Source: Sthenelais limicola
Taxonomy: Eukaryota > Annelida > Polychaeta > Phyllodocida > Sigalionidae
Direction of reading: 5' to 3'
Length of the DNA: 64,000 nucleotides
NCBI GenBank assembly: GCA_942159475.1
Contig: OW804097.1
Span: 7,779,685 to 7,843,684, forward strand
This document shows positions 57,001-62,970 of this stretch, in pieces (position 1 is the first letter of the stretch; each line of letters starts with the position of its first letter). The notes under the pieces were generated by a model. It saw only the letters and a program-made list of their open reading frames with translations. It did no database searches and had not been told where the DNA came from. Both the position numbers and the translations under genes were made by a program.

Positions 57001-58647
57001 GTATGTCCTATTTCCTCTACATGAAAAGCCATGTCTGGCTGCTCTGACACCTATGTCAAGATTTGGTCATCCATGTCCTCCCTGGTACAGTCCTTTTCTA
57101 CCCATACAAACAGAAGACATGAGTAGGCAAGTGAGTGTTAGTATAGCAGTGTTACATAACACACCCAAGTCAGTCACTGGTGCTCCTGCACTCCACCAGC
57201 TGCATGCATGAGTGATCATACTGACCAGTCTGGTCACCATAGCAACACAGATGGTTTGAGGCACCCCCTATTGTTTCAATGAAGATGGCATAGGAATACA
57301 TCATAGTACATTTAGGTGAAAAGGAGTGGATATTTGGAAAAAGAGTGGATATTCGGAAAGGGAAAAGGGTATTCCAAAAAGAAAAAGATATTCCAAAAGG
57401 GAAAAGTATAATCCTAAAAGGAAAATGATAATTCGAAAAGGAAAAGGATATTGGCAAAAAGGAAAAGAAAGTTGACAAAAAGGTGTTGGATATTCCAAAA
57501 AGAAAGGTCTTGGATATTTTTTATTTTTCCTATGTCACGTTTATATCCTTTCCAATTGGGGACAAAACATATGTTTAAGACATAACTTTGCACGTGTTGT
57601 GATAAGTTAATATAAAGTGTTATAACTGATAAAAAAGTAAAGCGTAAAAAGATAAGCGTAACCAATAATTGTTATTTCAGTGGAAATAAAGAACGTAGGA
57701 TTCTAACAGAAGGAATGGCCTTACTGGTGAACAAACTGGCAAGAACATATCATCATCCACATATCTTTGTCAAATCGGCTGAAACTTTTGCAGGCATTCT
57801 AAAACTGAGATCTGAAATTATCAAACATAAAGTGAAGGGTCTCTGCGCTGATACCAAGACATGGCTCAAGGAGATCCACAAACACAATCTAAGTATCAAA
57901 GATGAGGTACAGGTGAGTAGAGATTGGACTATTGATGATCTCCAACATTCTGTTTTGTTTTCTTGTGAAGGCATGACATCATCACCACAGGGGACACAGC
58001 TGTCACTTCTAATGAAACTGATAAGCCAATAATACAGGCGAATATGAGACTTTTTTTTAAATGTTTGAATCTGAAGTTTGAATAAAAGTAACAATAAAGA
58101 CAGTTAAATTATGAATTAATGAACTATAGATTCAGGACAATGTATGATACCTGTGCTCTTTGGCAAGCTCTTTGGCAATGTGAAGCCCTAAGTGTGGCAA
58201 CCATCCATACCATACTTGCATGATGACATTGCTATAGCCCCAGTTTTTAAAACCATAATTAATGTTTGCAACTTCAGAGTACTAATGAAAAATCCTCTTG
58301 ATAGTTCTTGCATTTCAATCATGTAAAGTCATTAATGTATGGTTAGGAACGGATTGTGTTCAATACTGATATCACTTACTTCTCACACTGTGGACGAAGT
58401 CCCTGATGATGACACTGTTCTTAAACAAATGTTGCCTGCTTGATAATGTCCCTTTTCCTGCAAGCACTGCCGATGGATTCCAATTCTTGTACTATAACAA
58501 CGATTTATAAAGATAAAGTATTTAAGTTTTGAATAAACACTACTTCAGATATGGCAAAGATTGTTTGATATCGATATCGGAACAGATTCTTGCTTGGACA
58601 AATGGAAAGATCTCATCAGTGAATCATACAGGACTAAAGGACGAAAG
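32900..58647 (+). CDS. RNF213: RNF213-like N-terminal region, block 2 (multi-exon, continues beyond window)
   Basis: Nine exons join with matching phases: 32900-33007, 33132-33289, 33374-33582, 42875-43095, 43518-43712, 48542-48737, 48976-49025, 57681-57912 and 58549-58647. The product starts with a CBM20-like beta domain (SESVVVVFNVLSFD) and runs through the helical RNF213 N-arm to a segment (TKTWLKEIHKHNLS, IWQRLFDIDI, LDKWKDLISES) that aligns well with human RNF213 residues just before the motor ([29 protein letters not shown]). It duplicates the domain content of block 1 but without CARD or zinc ribbon. No start exon was found, so it may be spliced to block 1. The AAA+ core and RING are expected to the right of the window. 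Confidence 0.75.
33132..33289 (+). CDS. Exon: second CBM20-like domain, last strands
   Basis: The acceptor is ACCAACAG. The exon reads PSINKTVMKNGSHYIYQGK and on to YVITKDSNEVVREIQKWEFN, ending at GTGAGT in phase 1. Confidence 0.68.
33374..33582 (+). CDS. Exon: RNF213 N-arm start (block 2)
   Basis: The acceptor is TTTCACCAG. The exon reads QCHQYTYLEPEKGFQVTTE and on to LKKTLQTWNIFK. Donor GTAAAT, phase 0. Confidence 0.65.
33752..34603. mobile_element. Non-autonomous DNA transposon with ~45-bp imperfect inverted ends
   Basis: The left end (ATATGTGAC..., then AAAATGA-x-CCATAAGTCGCAAAAT) is the inverse of the right end (...TTTTGCGACTTATGACTCATTTT, then CACATATG). A related end fragment lies at 58670-58720. 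Inside, 34164-34280 carries a perfect 23-bp inverted repeat. Confidence 0.55.
34141..34300. repeat. Long palindrome
   Basis: Perfect 23-bp arms (GGCTCAAAGGATCAC..., at 34164-34186 and 34258-34280) with further imperfect pairing outward (AGGACC.../...GGTCCT). Confidence 0.85.
34692..34804 (+). repeat. Penelope terminal repeat, left
   Basis: 113 bp; the near-identical right copy has GAAATG where this one has GAAACG. It includes the ribozyme at 34697-34733. Confidence 0.9.
34697..34733 (+). ncRNA. Minimal type I hammerhead ribozyme
   Basis: Stem I TCTC/GAGA, core CTGATGA (34701-34707), stem II GGTAC-ACT-GTACC, then GAAAC, and a palindromic ACGT stem III expected to work as a dimer, with cleavage after the next T. 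All invariant core bases are present. Such minimal hammerheads are known from Penelope elements, where they process the RNA. Confidence 0.85.
35009..35575 (+). CDS. Penelope leader ORF (function unknown)
   Basis: 188 residues. The N-terminus is Thr/Ser-rich and the middle is helical (FIINWENEHVRFAAALTRQL, then AIKLKAETEKMLE). It overlaps the RT ORF by ~170 bp in another frame, so it is either an ORF1 or the N-terminal part of the RT protein reached by frameshift. No known domain. Confidence 0.6.
   Translation: MSATKLDADKSNTAATPQPSRSGTGNQATTPSDTTRIPDSALAHFRIARKLIQGRVRAEHHASFLTQCIDRNTSPRGLQARVNPQIPEQDINFIINWENEHVRFAAALTRQLLSYYQARAIKLKAETEKMLECIKKSCNETTKTYILSILQKTEEDLARTLQDRQNSKINKIGGSKSTTNQRRPPPKL
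35404..37158 (+). pseudogene. Penelope reverse transcriptase (one in-frame stop)
   Basis: Typical Penelope RT motifs: TIVIKPADKGGAVVI, PVYFLPKVHK, TIEVSALYTSIPH (catalytic strand with Glu where Asp is usual), GAAMGTRMAPSYANIFMG and, after a TAA at about 36616-36618, YIDDIFVIF and YLDVTVFR. The 404-codon first part and the 36718-37158 second part are in the same frame, so one nonsense codon splits the protein just before the YIDD motif. The missing Asp in motif A is a second possible defect. Sense strand, like the host gene. Confidence 0.88.
37221..37709 (+). pseudogene. Penelope GIY-YIG endonuclease domain
   Basis: Begins MMAYRCPTNLQDILVKSEY, then a Cys-rich linker (CWPCMSFTCSCC), then the GIY-YIG core SVIYALTC...KQYIGQT, R-x-x-x-H (STRLREHKYN) and a Glu later (RLEEAYI). 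These are the usual Penelope linker and endonuclease. It is separated from RT by a frameshift near 37135 and a stop near 37208, so it is not translated with RT in this copy. Confidence 0.85.
37909..38580 (+). CDS. C2H2 zinc-finger ORF downstream of the Penelope endonuclease
   Basis: 223 residues, intact. Two fingers: RCDYCNNW...HLSTVH and PCFICHNKTF...HYTNIHQ, spaced like C2H2 fingers. A long Pro/Thr-rich tail follows. It lies inside the element's terminal repeats, 200 bp after the endonuclease stop, so it belongs to the element or was captured by it. Sequence-specific nucleic-acid binding, perhaps target choice, is an inference. Confidence 0.7.
   Translation: MGKDRFSRCDYCNNWIVDNPKALLQHLSTVHKQEGQGKYPCFICHNKTFRRGQGLVRHYTNIHQDLNLSITTPVLVKHSTPNTPTHAVSCCNNLNTLENPLPPIKFQGPAHPDAREKEQHQPPTTSGDHTPTRSPNTEVNSGGILTPLVRALFESPSDLPMDTTTTPPNFTDCHTTTPTKSGPPLQELNTPPPPTGVVTPVLSLSPLLTLNQETLRLLDLIAP
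38424..38927 (+). CDS. Overlapping ORF of unknown function in the Penelope element
   Basis: 167 codons in another frame, overlapping the end of the zinc-finger ORF by ~155 bp. Thr/Pro-rich, then a segment (LPEDFIIPHPRD...KHIILFQLSETMKEVDHDI) that looks folded. It may be the true C-terminus of the zinc-finger protein after a frameshift. No recognised domain. Confidence 0.5.
   Translation: MSHYNTNKIRSPTPRTKHSPSTDGGSNSSVKLIAIADPQPGDTSTPRLNSTLMEIKASKKLISTIGSYSKPTYIVEENELVMPKSFNITDLVDINNTTPSTTPPTPTPSSKQLIQLPEDFIIPHPRDLTSPGNSLAHKKHIILFQLSETMKEVDHDIGIKIQNLLAK
39100..39145. repeat. CA-rich microsatellite
   Basis: An interrupted (CA)n run in the Penelope 3' region. Confidence 0.7.
39252..39364 (+). 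repeat. Penelope terminal repeat, right, with mutated hammerhead
   Basis: Same 113 bp as at 34692, but the ribozyme has GAAATG instead of GAAACG, which breaks the palindromic stem III. Confidence 0.9.
40160..41554. mobile_element. CACTA-type non-autonomous DNA transposon (1395 bp)
   Basis: Perfect 17-bp terminal inverted repeats, CACTAAATAAGGCCCAT at the left and its inverse at 41538-41554. The CACTA start fits the EnSpm/Chapaev-type ends. No clear target duplication (TTG left, GTT right). Internal ORFs show no transposase. Confidence 0.72.
40430..40976. mobile_element. TTAA-flanked MITE nested in the CACTA element
   Basis: Inverted ends AGGTATACGCGGGTGT at both sides, flanked by TTAA at 40426 and 40977 (a piggyBac-like site; a TA-flanked reading is also possible). 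Non-coding, with an internal direct repeat (AAAGTCACCGA-x-CAAT). Confidence 0.75.
41557..42369 (+). pseudogene. LINE reverse transcriptase C-terminal region
   Basis: 265 intact codons from 41572, open upstream to the insertion. Includes WMSANKLKINVKKCQ, the thumb/connection YLGFELDANLNF, and a helical C-terminus. Same family as 52.6-53.1 kb. Confidence 0.8.
42875..43095 (+). CDS. Exon: RNF213 N-arm (block 2)
   Basis: The acceptor is GTCTACTAG. The exon reads VLHEYLEEKACSLAKGKN and on to SSYPEIY, with donor GTGTTT in phase 2, matching the next exon. Confidence 0.65.
43518..43712 (+). CDS. Exon: RNF213 N-arm (block 2)
   Basis: The acceptor is TAAATTCAG. The exon reads LVANFMENHFKDTQFKMHY, then IPLLHFMKKRMPSMWAEPI, ending QLLEQE at GTAAGA, phase 2. 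The pattern matches the human C-MDTRTYTWLGALPVLHCC arm segment. Confidence 0.7.
44330..44425. repeat. Foldback MITE
   Basis: Arms CTTATTGGACGAGTTGCCG and CGGCAACGAGTCCTATAAG, nearly perfect, with inner pairing. Confidence 0.75.
44562..44631. repeat. Five 14-bp tandem repeats
   Basis: The unit is CTTGCGCCGGCAAA, two perfect copies and three with 1-3 changes. Confidence 0.85.
44791..45114 (+). pseudogene. Retroelement gag-like fragment
   Basis: A 107-codon frame starts with a Cys-x2-Cys-x3-His...Cys cluster (NCTGCSRGHLYPFGGSC), then a coiled-coil-like stretch (LKKLEDAYTNSLQDQDMLE). Followed by LTR-like direct repeats and an RT fragment at 47.8 kb, so retroelement origin is likely. Family uncertain. 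Confidence 0.4.
45349..45843. repeat. ~110-bp direct repeat pair, LTR-like
   Basis: Copies at 45349-45461 and 45730-45843 share ACTCTAGATTCAGGACTAAA and end GGGTGTAACA. A TATATATA box and GGAGAACACAC lie before the second copy. This could be the remains of a short LTR, but no TG...CA boundaries can be fixed. Confidence 0.6.
45857..47753. mobile_element. Non-autonomous TIR element with GGGGCGGATCCAGG ends (hAT-like)
   Basis: The left end CAGGGGCGGATCCAGG and the inverse CCTGGATCCGCCCC at the right end (47735-47748), each beside a long G/C run and GGTTCA/TGAACC pair. These ends are common in non-autonomous hAT-type elements. Target duplication not clear. Contains a GGGCACTTTGGGG minisatellite. 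Confidence 0.6.
47515..47690. repeat. GC-rich minisatellite (AAAAGGGCACTTTGGGG units)
   Basis: Seven or more imperfect ~20-30-bp units. Inside the TIR element. Confidence 0.85.
47753..47956 (+). pseudogene. LTR/DIRS-type reverse transcriptase fragment
   Basis: The segment SPGCYMASIDVSSAYRTVAV followed by KPDQW is the RT motif A region (catalytic Asp in SIDV) of Gypsy/DIRS-like elements. Only ~65 codons survive, next to the TIR element that may have interrupted it. Confidence 0.65.
48542..48737 (+). CDS. Exon: RNF213 N-arm (block 2)
   Basis: The acceptor is TTCTTACTAG. The exon reads LMRNTLNEMRPHFEMDWDL, then VVKQYDIPASLALAFLHRH, ending AFPE at GTAACT, phase 0. Confidence 0.68.
48976..49025 (+). 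CDS. Small exon: RNF213 N-arm (block 2)
   Basis: 50 bp, acceptor TTTGTTTAG, donor GTGAGT. It reads DILDRLCGNVSTTAHN plus two bases that complete Ser with the exon at 57681. Confidence 0.6.
49620..51350 (+). mobile_element. 5'-truncated CR1-like LINE (RT half, 3' UTR, CATA tail)
   Basis: 49639-50478 encodes RT: SLVYLDFRKAFDTVDHEIL, GVPQGTVLGPLLF, QLFADDTVIF, YLGLEIDSGL. A frameshift near 50470 moves the C-terminus to 50481-50777 (EFLNERRDSHLLHL, ending ENFFSHTG). The 3' UTR ends GGAAATAAACAATA with a (CATA)n tail at ~51335-51355, the short-repeat tail style of CR1. Catalytic Asp residues are intact, but the frameshift and truncation disable it. Confidence 0.88.
51730..52600 (+). pseudogene. 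LINE ORF1 N-terminal part (coiled coil and RRM-like core, one stop)
   Basis: The ATG at 51730 has a strong Kozak context (GCCATGG); an ATG 30 bp upstream is also in frame. A long coiled coil runs over LNDNMDAMYDHVDELLDG to KLKDEVEILKQQHH. Then the ORF1 core starts (FHLANDIVHRLVPEAGN). A TGA at 52276-52278 interrupts it, and the same frame continues VVDVAFREIRSNN, then PIVIKLIYKSLKDQ and RKRMFFHDYD, to GDQVLIDRKMY. These are standard ORF1 RRM/CTD motifs. The product would coat LINE RNA as a trimer. Confidence 0.78.
52600..53533 (+). mobile_element. Inserted LINE 3' fragment with poly(A)
   Basis: RT C-terminal codons (HTIKNSVQSKVNQLGRIR to NLKAVLKGRDM, stop at 53136) and a ~390-bp 3' UTR ending GTCAATAAAATTTATTTAG plus poly(A). 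About 60% like the RT tail at 41.8 kb. By chance it is open in frame with the upstream ORF1. Confidence 0.78.
53536..53955 (+). CDS. NADAR domain, C-terminus of a LINE ORF1 protein
   Basis: A complete NADAR domain of ~130 residues. Features: IAFQSERAYLSQFARAEF, the signature YNSSEQAYQHKKM (Y-x-S-x-E-x-A-x-x-x-K), DPREIKSFADKV, then W-x-x-x-Q...IMTDIVCCKFYQNREL, TGAVRLIEAT and the closing W-G-S-G. NADAR proteins cleave the N-glycosidic bond of NAD-derived ADP-ribose compounds, and some bacterial members remove ADP-ribose from guanine in DNA. The signature Glu and the W-G-x-G end are intact, so this segment could be active. It is open from the poly(A) of the inserted LINE fragment and belongs to the ORF1 broken at 52600. 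Confidence 0.85.
   Translation, partial: TLEERFSCEKVKIVPVKNSIAFQSERAYLSQFARAEFQYLGEMYNSSEQAYQHKKMLIHGKKVIAASILNNPDPREIKSFADKVTEIPSWKNMQNDIMTDIVCCKFYQNRELSEKLVLTGAVRLIEATSNTYWGSGCYL
54480..54850. repeat. Three ~170-bp repeats with TCAAGGTCAAGGTCA
   Basis: Each unit carries GTCAAGGTCAAGGTCA or a close variant and then CAAGGTCAAAC. Similar half-site clusters lie at 1171-1868. Confidence 0.75.
54965..56460. repeat. Array of the motif CGTAGCATTACG in a ~372-bp degenerate tandem repeat
   Basis: The motif or a one-base variant occurs about nine times (around 54969 inverted, 55340, 55709, 55723, 55740, 55888, 56070, 56252, 56443). The surrounding sequence repeats with a period near 372 bp (GGAGCTTCAATGGAGCTGGG at ~55993 and a variant at ~56365). 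Confidence 0.75.
56742..57570. repeat. Dispersed repeat A, copy 2
   Basis: Starts GTTGTTGCGTCCCAAAG and ends TTGGGGACAAAAC, as at 26595-27409. The inner part has GGAAAAGGATATTCC-type short repeats. Confidence 0.6.
57681..57912 (+). CDS. Exon: RNF213 N-arm before the motor (block 2)
   Basis: The acceptor is TTATTTCAG. The exon reads GNKERRILTEGMALLVNKL, then ILKLRSEIIKHKVKGL and DTKTWLKEIHKHNLS, donor GTGAGT, phase 0. The segment TKTWLKEI matches human [10 protein letters not shown]. Confidence 0.75.
58549..58647 (+). CDS. Exon: RNF213 N-arm, last exon seen
   Basis: The acceptor is TACTTCAG. 33 codons read IWQRLFDIDIGTDSCLDKW and KDLISESYRTKGRK, donor GTGAAT, phase 0. It matches human [20 protein letters not shown] closely in pattern. 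Confidence 0.75.
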
Positions 58648-60417
58648 GTGAATTAATTGATATGTGATGCGTTTCAGGAAAATTAGTCACAAGTCGCAAA
58701 ATTGATATTTATCTAAGTGTCTTCATTACAGGATGCATTTGTGAGAAAGTTTTCATGTTTTGGGTGCTTAAAGTGGGGTTTCCACTGGTTGCGGTAAGCT
58801 CTGCGGTAAGCCTTGCTATTCAAAATCAAGACATTTTATTCAAGTGCAGTTCATGCATGTGCAAACCAATCATAGCAGTGGAGACCCGTTCTGTGATTGT
58901 ATCTGTGGCTGGATTGCGGCTAAAAAGAAGAGCTTCATGTGCTGCGAATGTCACAGAAATGTTTCAGCATGTTGAATATTTTCTGTGATTGAAAGTGCCA
59001 CTGAGATGTGATTAGGACTCTAATTTAGTTTAAAATTTATAATGGAGACATGATCTGCGACTCAAGTGCGATTGGATTCTGTAATAACTACATAGTAATG
59101 AAATAATACATCAATCTTATGCTTTATTATCATCTAGAATAGCGTGTGGTACCACAGAGAGCAGCCCATACAAAATAAATAGAAAACACCGAGATCTATA
59201 CTTATGCACAGAGCTGAGCAGGCAAACTTTATATAGGGTATCTTCTAAGATTAACTTGTTGCACGGGCTAATTATCTAATTGCGGGGGTTGTAGTTCTTT
59301 TACAATCCTAACTTTTGCAGAGAGTCCCTACAACGAGAAACATTGTTTATATTCTGATACGCGCGAATCATGCCTGCTGTGACGCATCACCCAATCAAAA
59401 TTTAGGTCATGACGCAACATTGTCTGTCACCAAGCAACGTCCAAATGTCCGCTCATTCACGCCTGAATGTAGTGTACGGAACCTTTGCTCATAAATGTCC
59501 AAAATAAACGGGAAACTGTATCATAGTTTTCTCTTATTCTAAACATGGCAAATGTGAGCTATATCTTGCTTTATACAAAGTGGAAATGATGTTTTTAAAC
59601 ACTTTCAATGCTTGCTAGTCTCCGCTGCCACTTACGGTAAACCTACAGGCATGCATGGTTACATAGTATCAGTGCCGCGCTTATAGTCTGTTTCACCAGT
59701 GTCTATAGTCAGTTTCAATGGTTGTCCTGAGTTGAGTATACTGCCAGTCACTAAGATTGTATAATATAAGTGTAGCAAAATATGTATTTTATCCATGCTC
59801 TAACGTTGACATAGACATGAATACATTTACTGGTGATATTTTAAACATTTTATACACAAAGTGGCGATTTCGGAAATTATTGCATAGGGCGCTCTACAGC
59901 CCAGTCACTTGAACTTGAATGGGTTGTATGTACAGCTAGCAGTGAGATGTGCAAGTTCTATGCTTTTCCTAGGTATCATTTCTGTTGTCATTTATATTAC
60001 TATGCTTTCACCATTCCCTGTCCAGCCCCCTCGCCCATGATTACGTCTTCATGGAATAGCACTTGTTTCATCCAATAGTGGGTTGGCGATACTGGTCATC
60101 ACATGGACAACGCATGGTGTACGTGCATCTAGTATTGAGTCAATCTGTCCGTTTCTGTGCATAAAGCAAAATACTGTTGAGAAGGTACATGATAATGTAT
60201 CTAAACTTTTAGTAGCTTGTTGGCATAGTATTTCCACAGTGCAGGAAGAGTGGCAATATGCTAGCGCTGGCCTGAACGCCTATTTTTTCCTTTAGTAGAA
60301 TCAATGGCCCTTTGATTATCCATGGGTAATTATGTGTAAAACATTATATGGATATGTCCTTTCTCCTGCCTTTCCCATCACCACTAAACCATGCCAACCC
60401 ACCCGCCGTCCCTTTTA

Positions 60418-60450
60418 CCACAGAACTCGAGCGTCTCTCGAGTTCTGTGG
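60418..60450. repeat. Perfect 14-bp inverted repeat with 5-base loop
   Basis: CCACAGAACTCGAG, loop CGTCT, then CTCGAGTTCTGTGG, with no mismatch. Too short for a usual MITE; possibly a transposon centre or small structured RNA. Confidence 0.85.
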
Positions 60451-61528
60451 AATAACATAGCATCTACAATACCCAGAAATGAAAAATATAGTAGCTGCAC
60501 TGGACGAGGAGGCGACTGTGTGGCTGAAAGCCGCCAGGCAAAACCAAAACTAAATGCCACGCCCCTTTTCCAAGGCCTCTAGTCGAGACTACCTACATAG
60601 GAGAGCCAAACTCAAAATAACCTCCTACAGCCTAAAAACACCATGTGAGCATGCTTGTCAAATCCTGCAACACATAGCAATGGTATTTAAACATCTAAAA
60701 CAGACACGTCTTGCATACCTCCGATCACTCACTAAATAATGCCGGCAAAACCCTATGGTAACATTATTCCAATGGATCTAAGCACTAAAAGACATTTCAT
60801 TTAGCCACTAGTCAAGTGCTGTGTGCATTTCATCCATTAGAATGAAGCAATGCTTCTACAACCAAGTGCCTACATGGGGACCATTTCAAAGTAACCAATG
60901 TATATCATGGGAAATTCATGATTTGTAAAATTCAAAATTTCAAACTTGTTCCCAACATTATTTTTGTATGTCTACTTATATTTCAATTGGTTGGGAGTAG
61001 TGTCAATTATTTTTATCTTATGTTACCACTAATTTAATAGATCTTTGGAATTATCAACACTTTGTCATTTTGATACCAATTCCTGAACCTCGAAATAGCC
61101 AATTGAATGACTTGTCAGACTGTTACAAAACAATTGGTTGTCCAATAGACCAACTTGAATGGGCCTGTTTGCCTGCTATGGTATAGTTAAATACATTCAT
61201 GGTCATCGGAAACTTACACATGGGCATGGAAACTAACAATAGAAGCATATCCTGTCAACAGATAGAATGGTATACTTATTCTCTTTGGAGATTGGGAAAG
61301 GACACTAACAAGCAAGTACCTTCGCTTAAGGGCCTGATCAACTATGCTGTTTTTGCAGTTTTGTTTGTCATTTTCTTAAAAATTGTCGCACAGTCTTGAC
61401 TCTGGGTTCATTTTACAGCAATTTTTAATTTCTTTAATCTCATGAAATAAAAAAGAAATGAAAAAAAAAAGTGCTCTGCTCTTAATCATGGTATTTGGTA
61501 ACAATGAGTCTTGGTTTTATTACATTAA

Positions 61529-61635
61529 GGGCCTGGTCCACTGAGCCGATTCTCATGCAAATATCACAGAACTAAGTGCAAAAGAGTCCTCTGTGATGCA
61601 AAATCACATGAGAATCAGCTGGGTGGACTAGGTCC
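61529..61635. mobile_element. Short TTAA-flanked MITE
   Basis: Imperfect inverted ends (GGGCCTGGTCCACTGAGCCG / CAGCTGGGTGGACTAGGTCC) with TTAA at both sides (61525 and 61636). piggyBac-like site. Confidence 0.7.
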
Positions 61636-62121
61636 TTAAGGCATTAATGTTAACATCAACCCCAAATAAGATGCCCTTAATATTTTGTCGGCATGTCAAT
61701 GGGTTTATTTACCCCATTTGACTGCAGACGGAATAAAGGATAACAACCCAAAACCTGTTTCTGGTGTGCCTTTAGGCGCAAAATTGCTTCCAGCTTCAAT
61801 GCAATGGATATGACTACACTTTTAGTCTCGGTGAAGCCAGGAACACATCAACCCAAATGTTCCTCCCCAAAACTACTTGTTATCCAGTAGAAAAATATGC
61901 ACCACCAGCTAAAGGGGGCAAGGAAAACTCATTTTACAGAAAAGAATGAGTACACCAGGTATTCATAAGGTTTCCTACATTCAGTCCCAATAACCCACAC
62001 TGGTTTCACAATTACCACTTGTATTTGTTCATTTTAACTGCAAGGCCCACACCCTCGTTCCCTATCCCTATCCCCATTGTTTATGGTGGGGGGTAGGCAG
62101 GCAATTGTTAAAGAGAAATCT

Positions 62122-62170
62122 TCCTTATCCGCTTTATGCCAGTGACTTACCACTGAGCTATGAACCTTGG
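62122..62170 (-). repeat. tRNA-derived SINE remnant (A box)
   Basis: The minus strand reads TAGCTCAGTGGTAAGTCAC, a perfect tRNA A-box. No B box at the expected distance. Confidence 0.4.
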
Positions 62171-62907
62171 ATGGAGCCGTGAGGGTGAACGTTGATAGTG
62201 TAGGCTGGTGGTATGAGAGTGAGAGGGGCCAACACATGGCAATGGAAGGAAAACGTCCATTACTCCTTTATTAATACTATGATGACTGTGTTACTTTAGA
62301 ACATTGATGTAGAGGGGTTTAGGGGGCATCCTGTGGCAACAGAAATGACTAGATATATCAGATCACTGTAAAAAGGTGTTTGTGTGCCGTTTTGAGCAAG
62401 TATCCTTTCTCTGAAAAAAGAGAGACTGGGGCGACACCTGCAGGGAATTGATTGGAACCTGCGGTACCTTTGGTAGCCACAACTGAGTCATGCCACGTCA
62501 AGGAACAAGTCCACAGGAGGAATTTTCGAGTTATTTGAGATTCCTGCATGTCTGTATACCTGATAAAGAGTACTAGGTGGAAGTGTGGGGACCCGTTTGT
62601 TGTTGTTATGGTTTGATTTTCCAGCCCTGGGAGCTGTATTGGGGTCACTTTGTTCAGGAAAGCATGTCCCACCAGCAGTGGTGGCTGGCTATACTAATAG
62701 GCTTGAAGCCCTTAAAGAACTCTTAAATTAACTAGGATATTATATTATTGAGCGGGTAATGAAACCTTAGGCAATTTAAAAGATTTCCTGCCTGCCTTCC
62801 CCACACCATAGGTACAATGCCCACCCACCCGCCATCCCAGCCATCTAGGCCCTACTGTCATAGCGCCTAGATGGCACGTTGCGTGAAAAATGAAAGGCCA
62901 GCTGCGA

Positions 62908-62970
62908 GCTGGTTTCGAACGTGCAACCCTCTGTGCGGGAGGTGGACGCTCTGCCACAGAGTTAGTTCCC
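62908..62970 (-). repeat. tRNA-derived SINE head
   Basis: The minus strand has TGTGGCAGAGCGTCC (A-box-like), an anticodon-arm-like CCTC/GAGG stem and ACGTTCGAAACC (B-box-like). The acceptor and T stems do not pair, so it is not a working tRNA gene. Confidence 0.5.

Noticed and set aside
58755..58988. 77-codon frame after the last RNF213 exon
   Set aside because: No match to the expected next arm segment and no splice sites in phase; sits beside a transposon-end fragment.
62908..62970. Possible tRNA gene (minus strand)
   Set aside because: A and B box-like parts are present but acceptor and T stems do not pair; called a SINE head instead.
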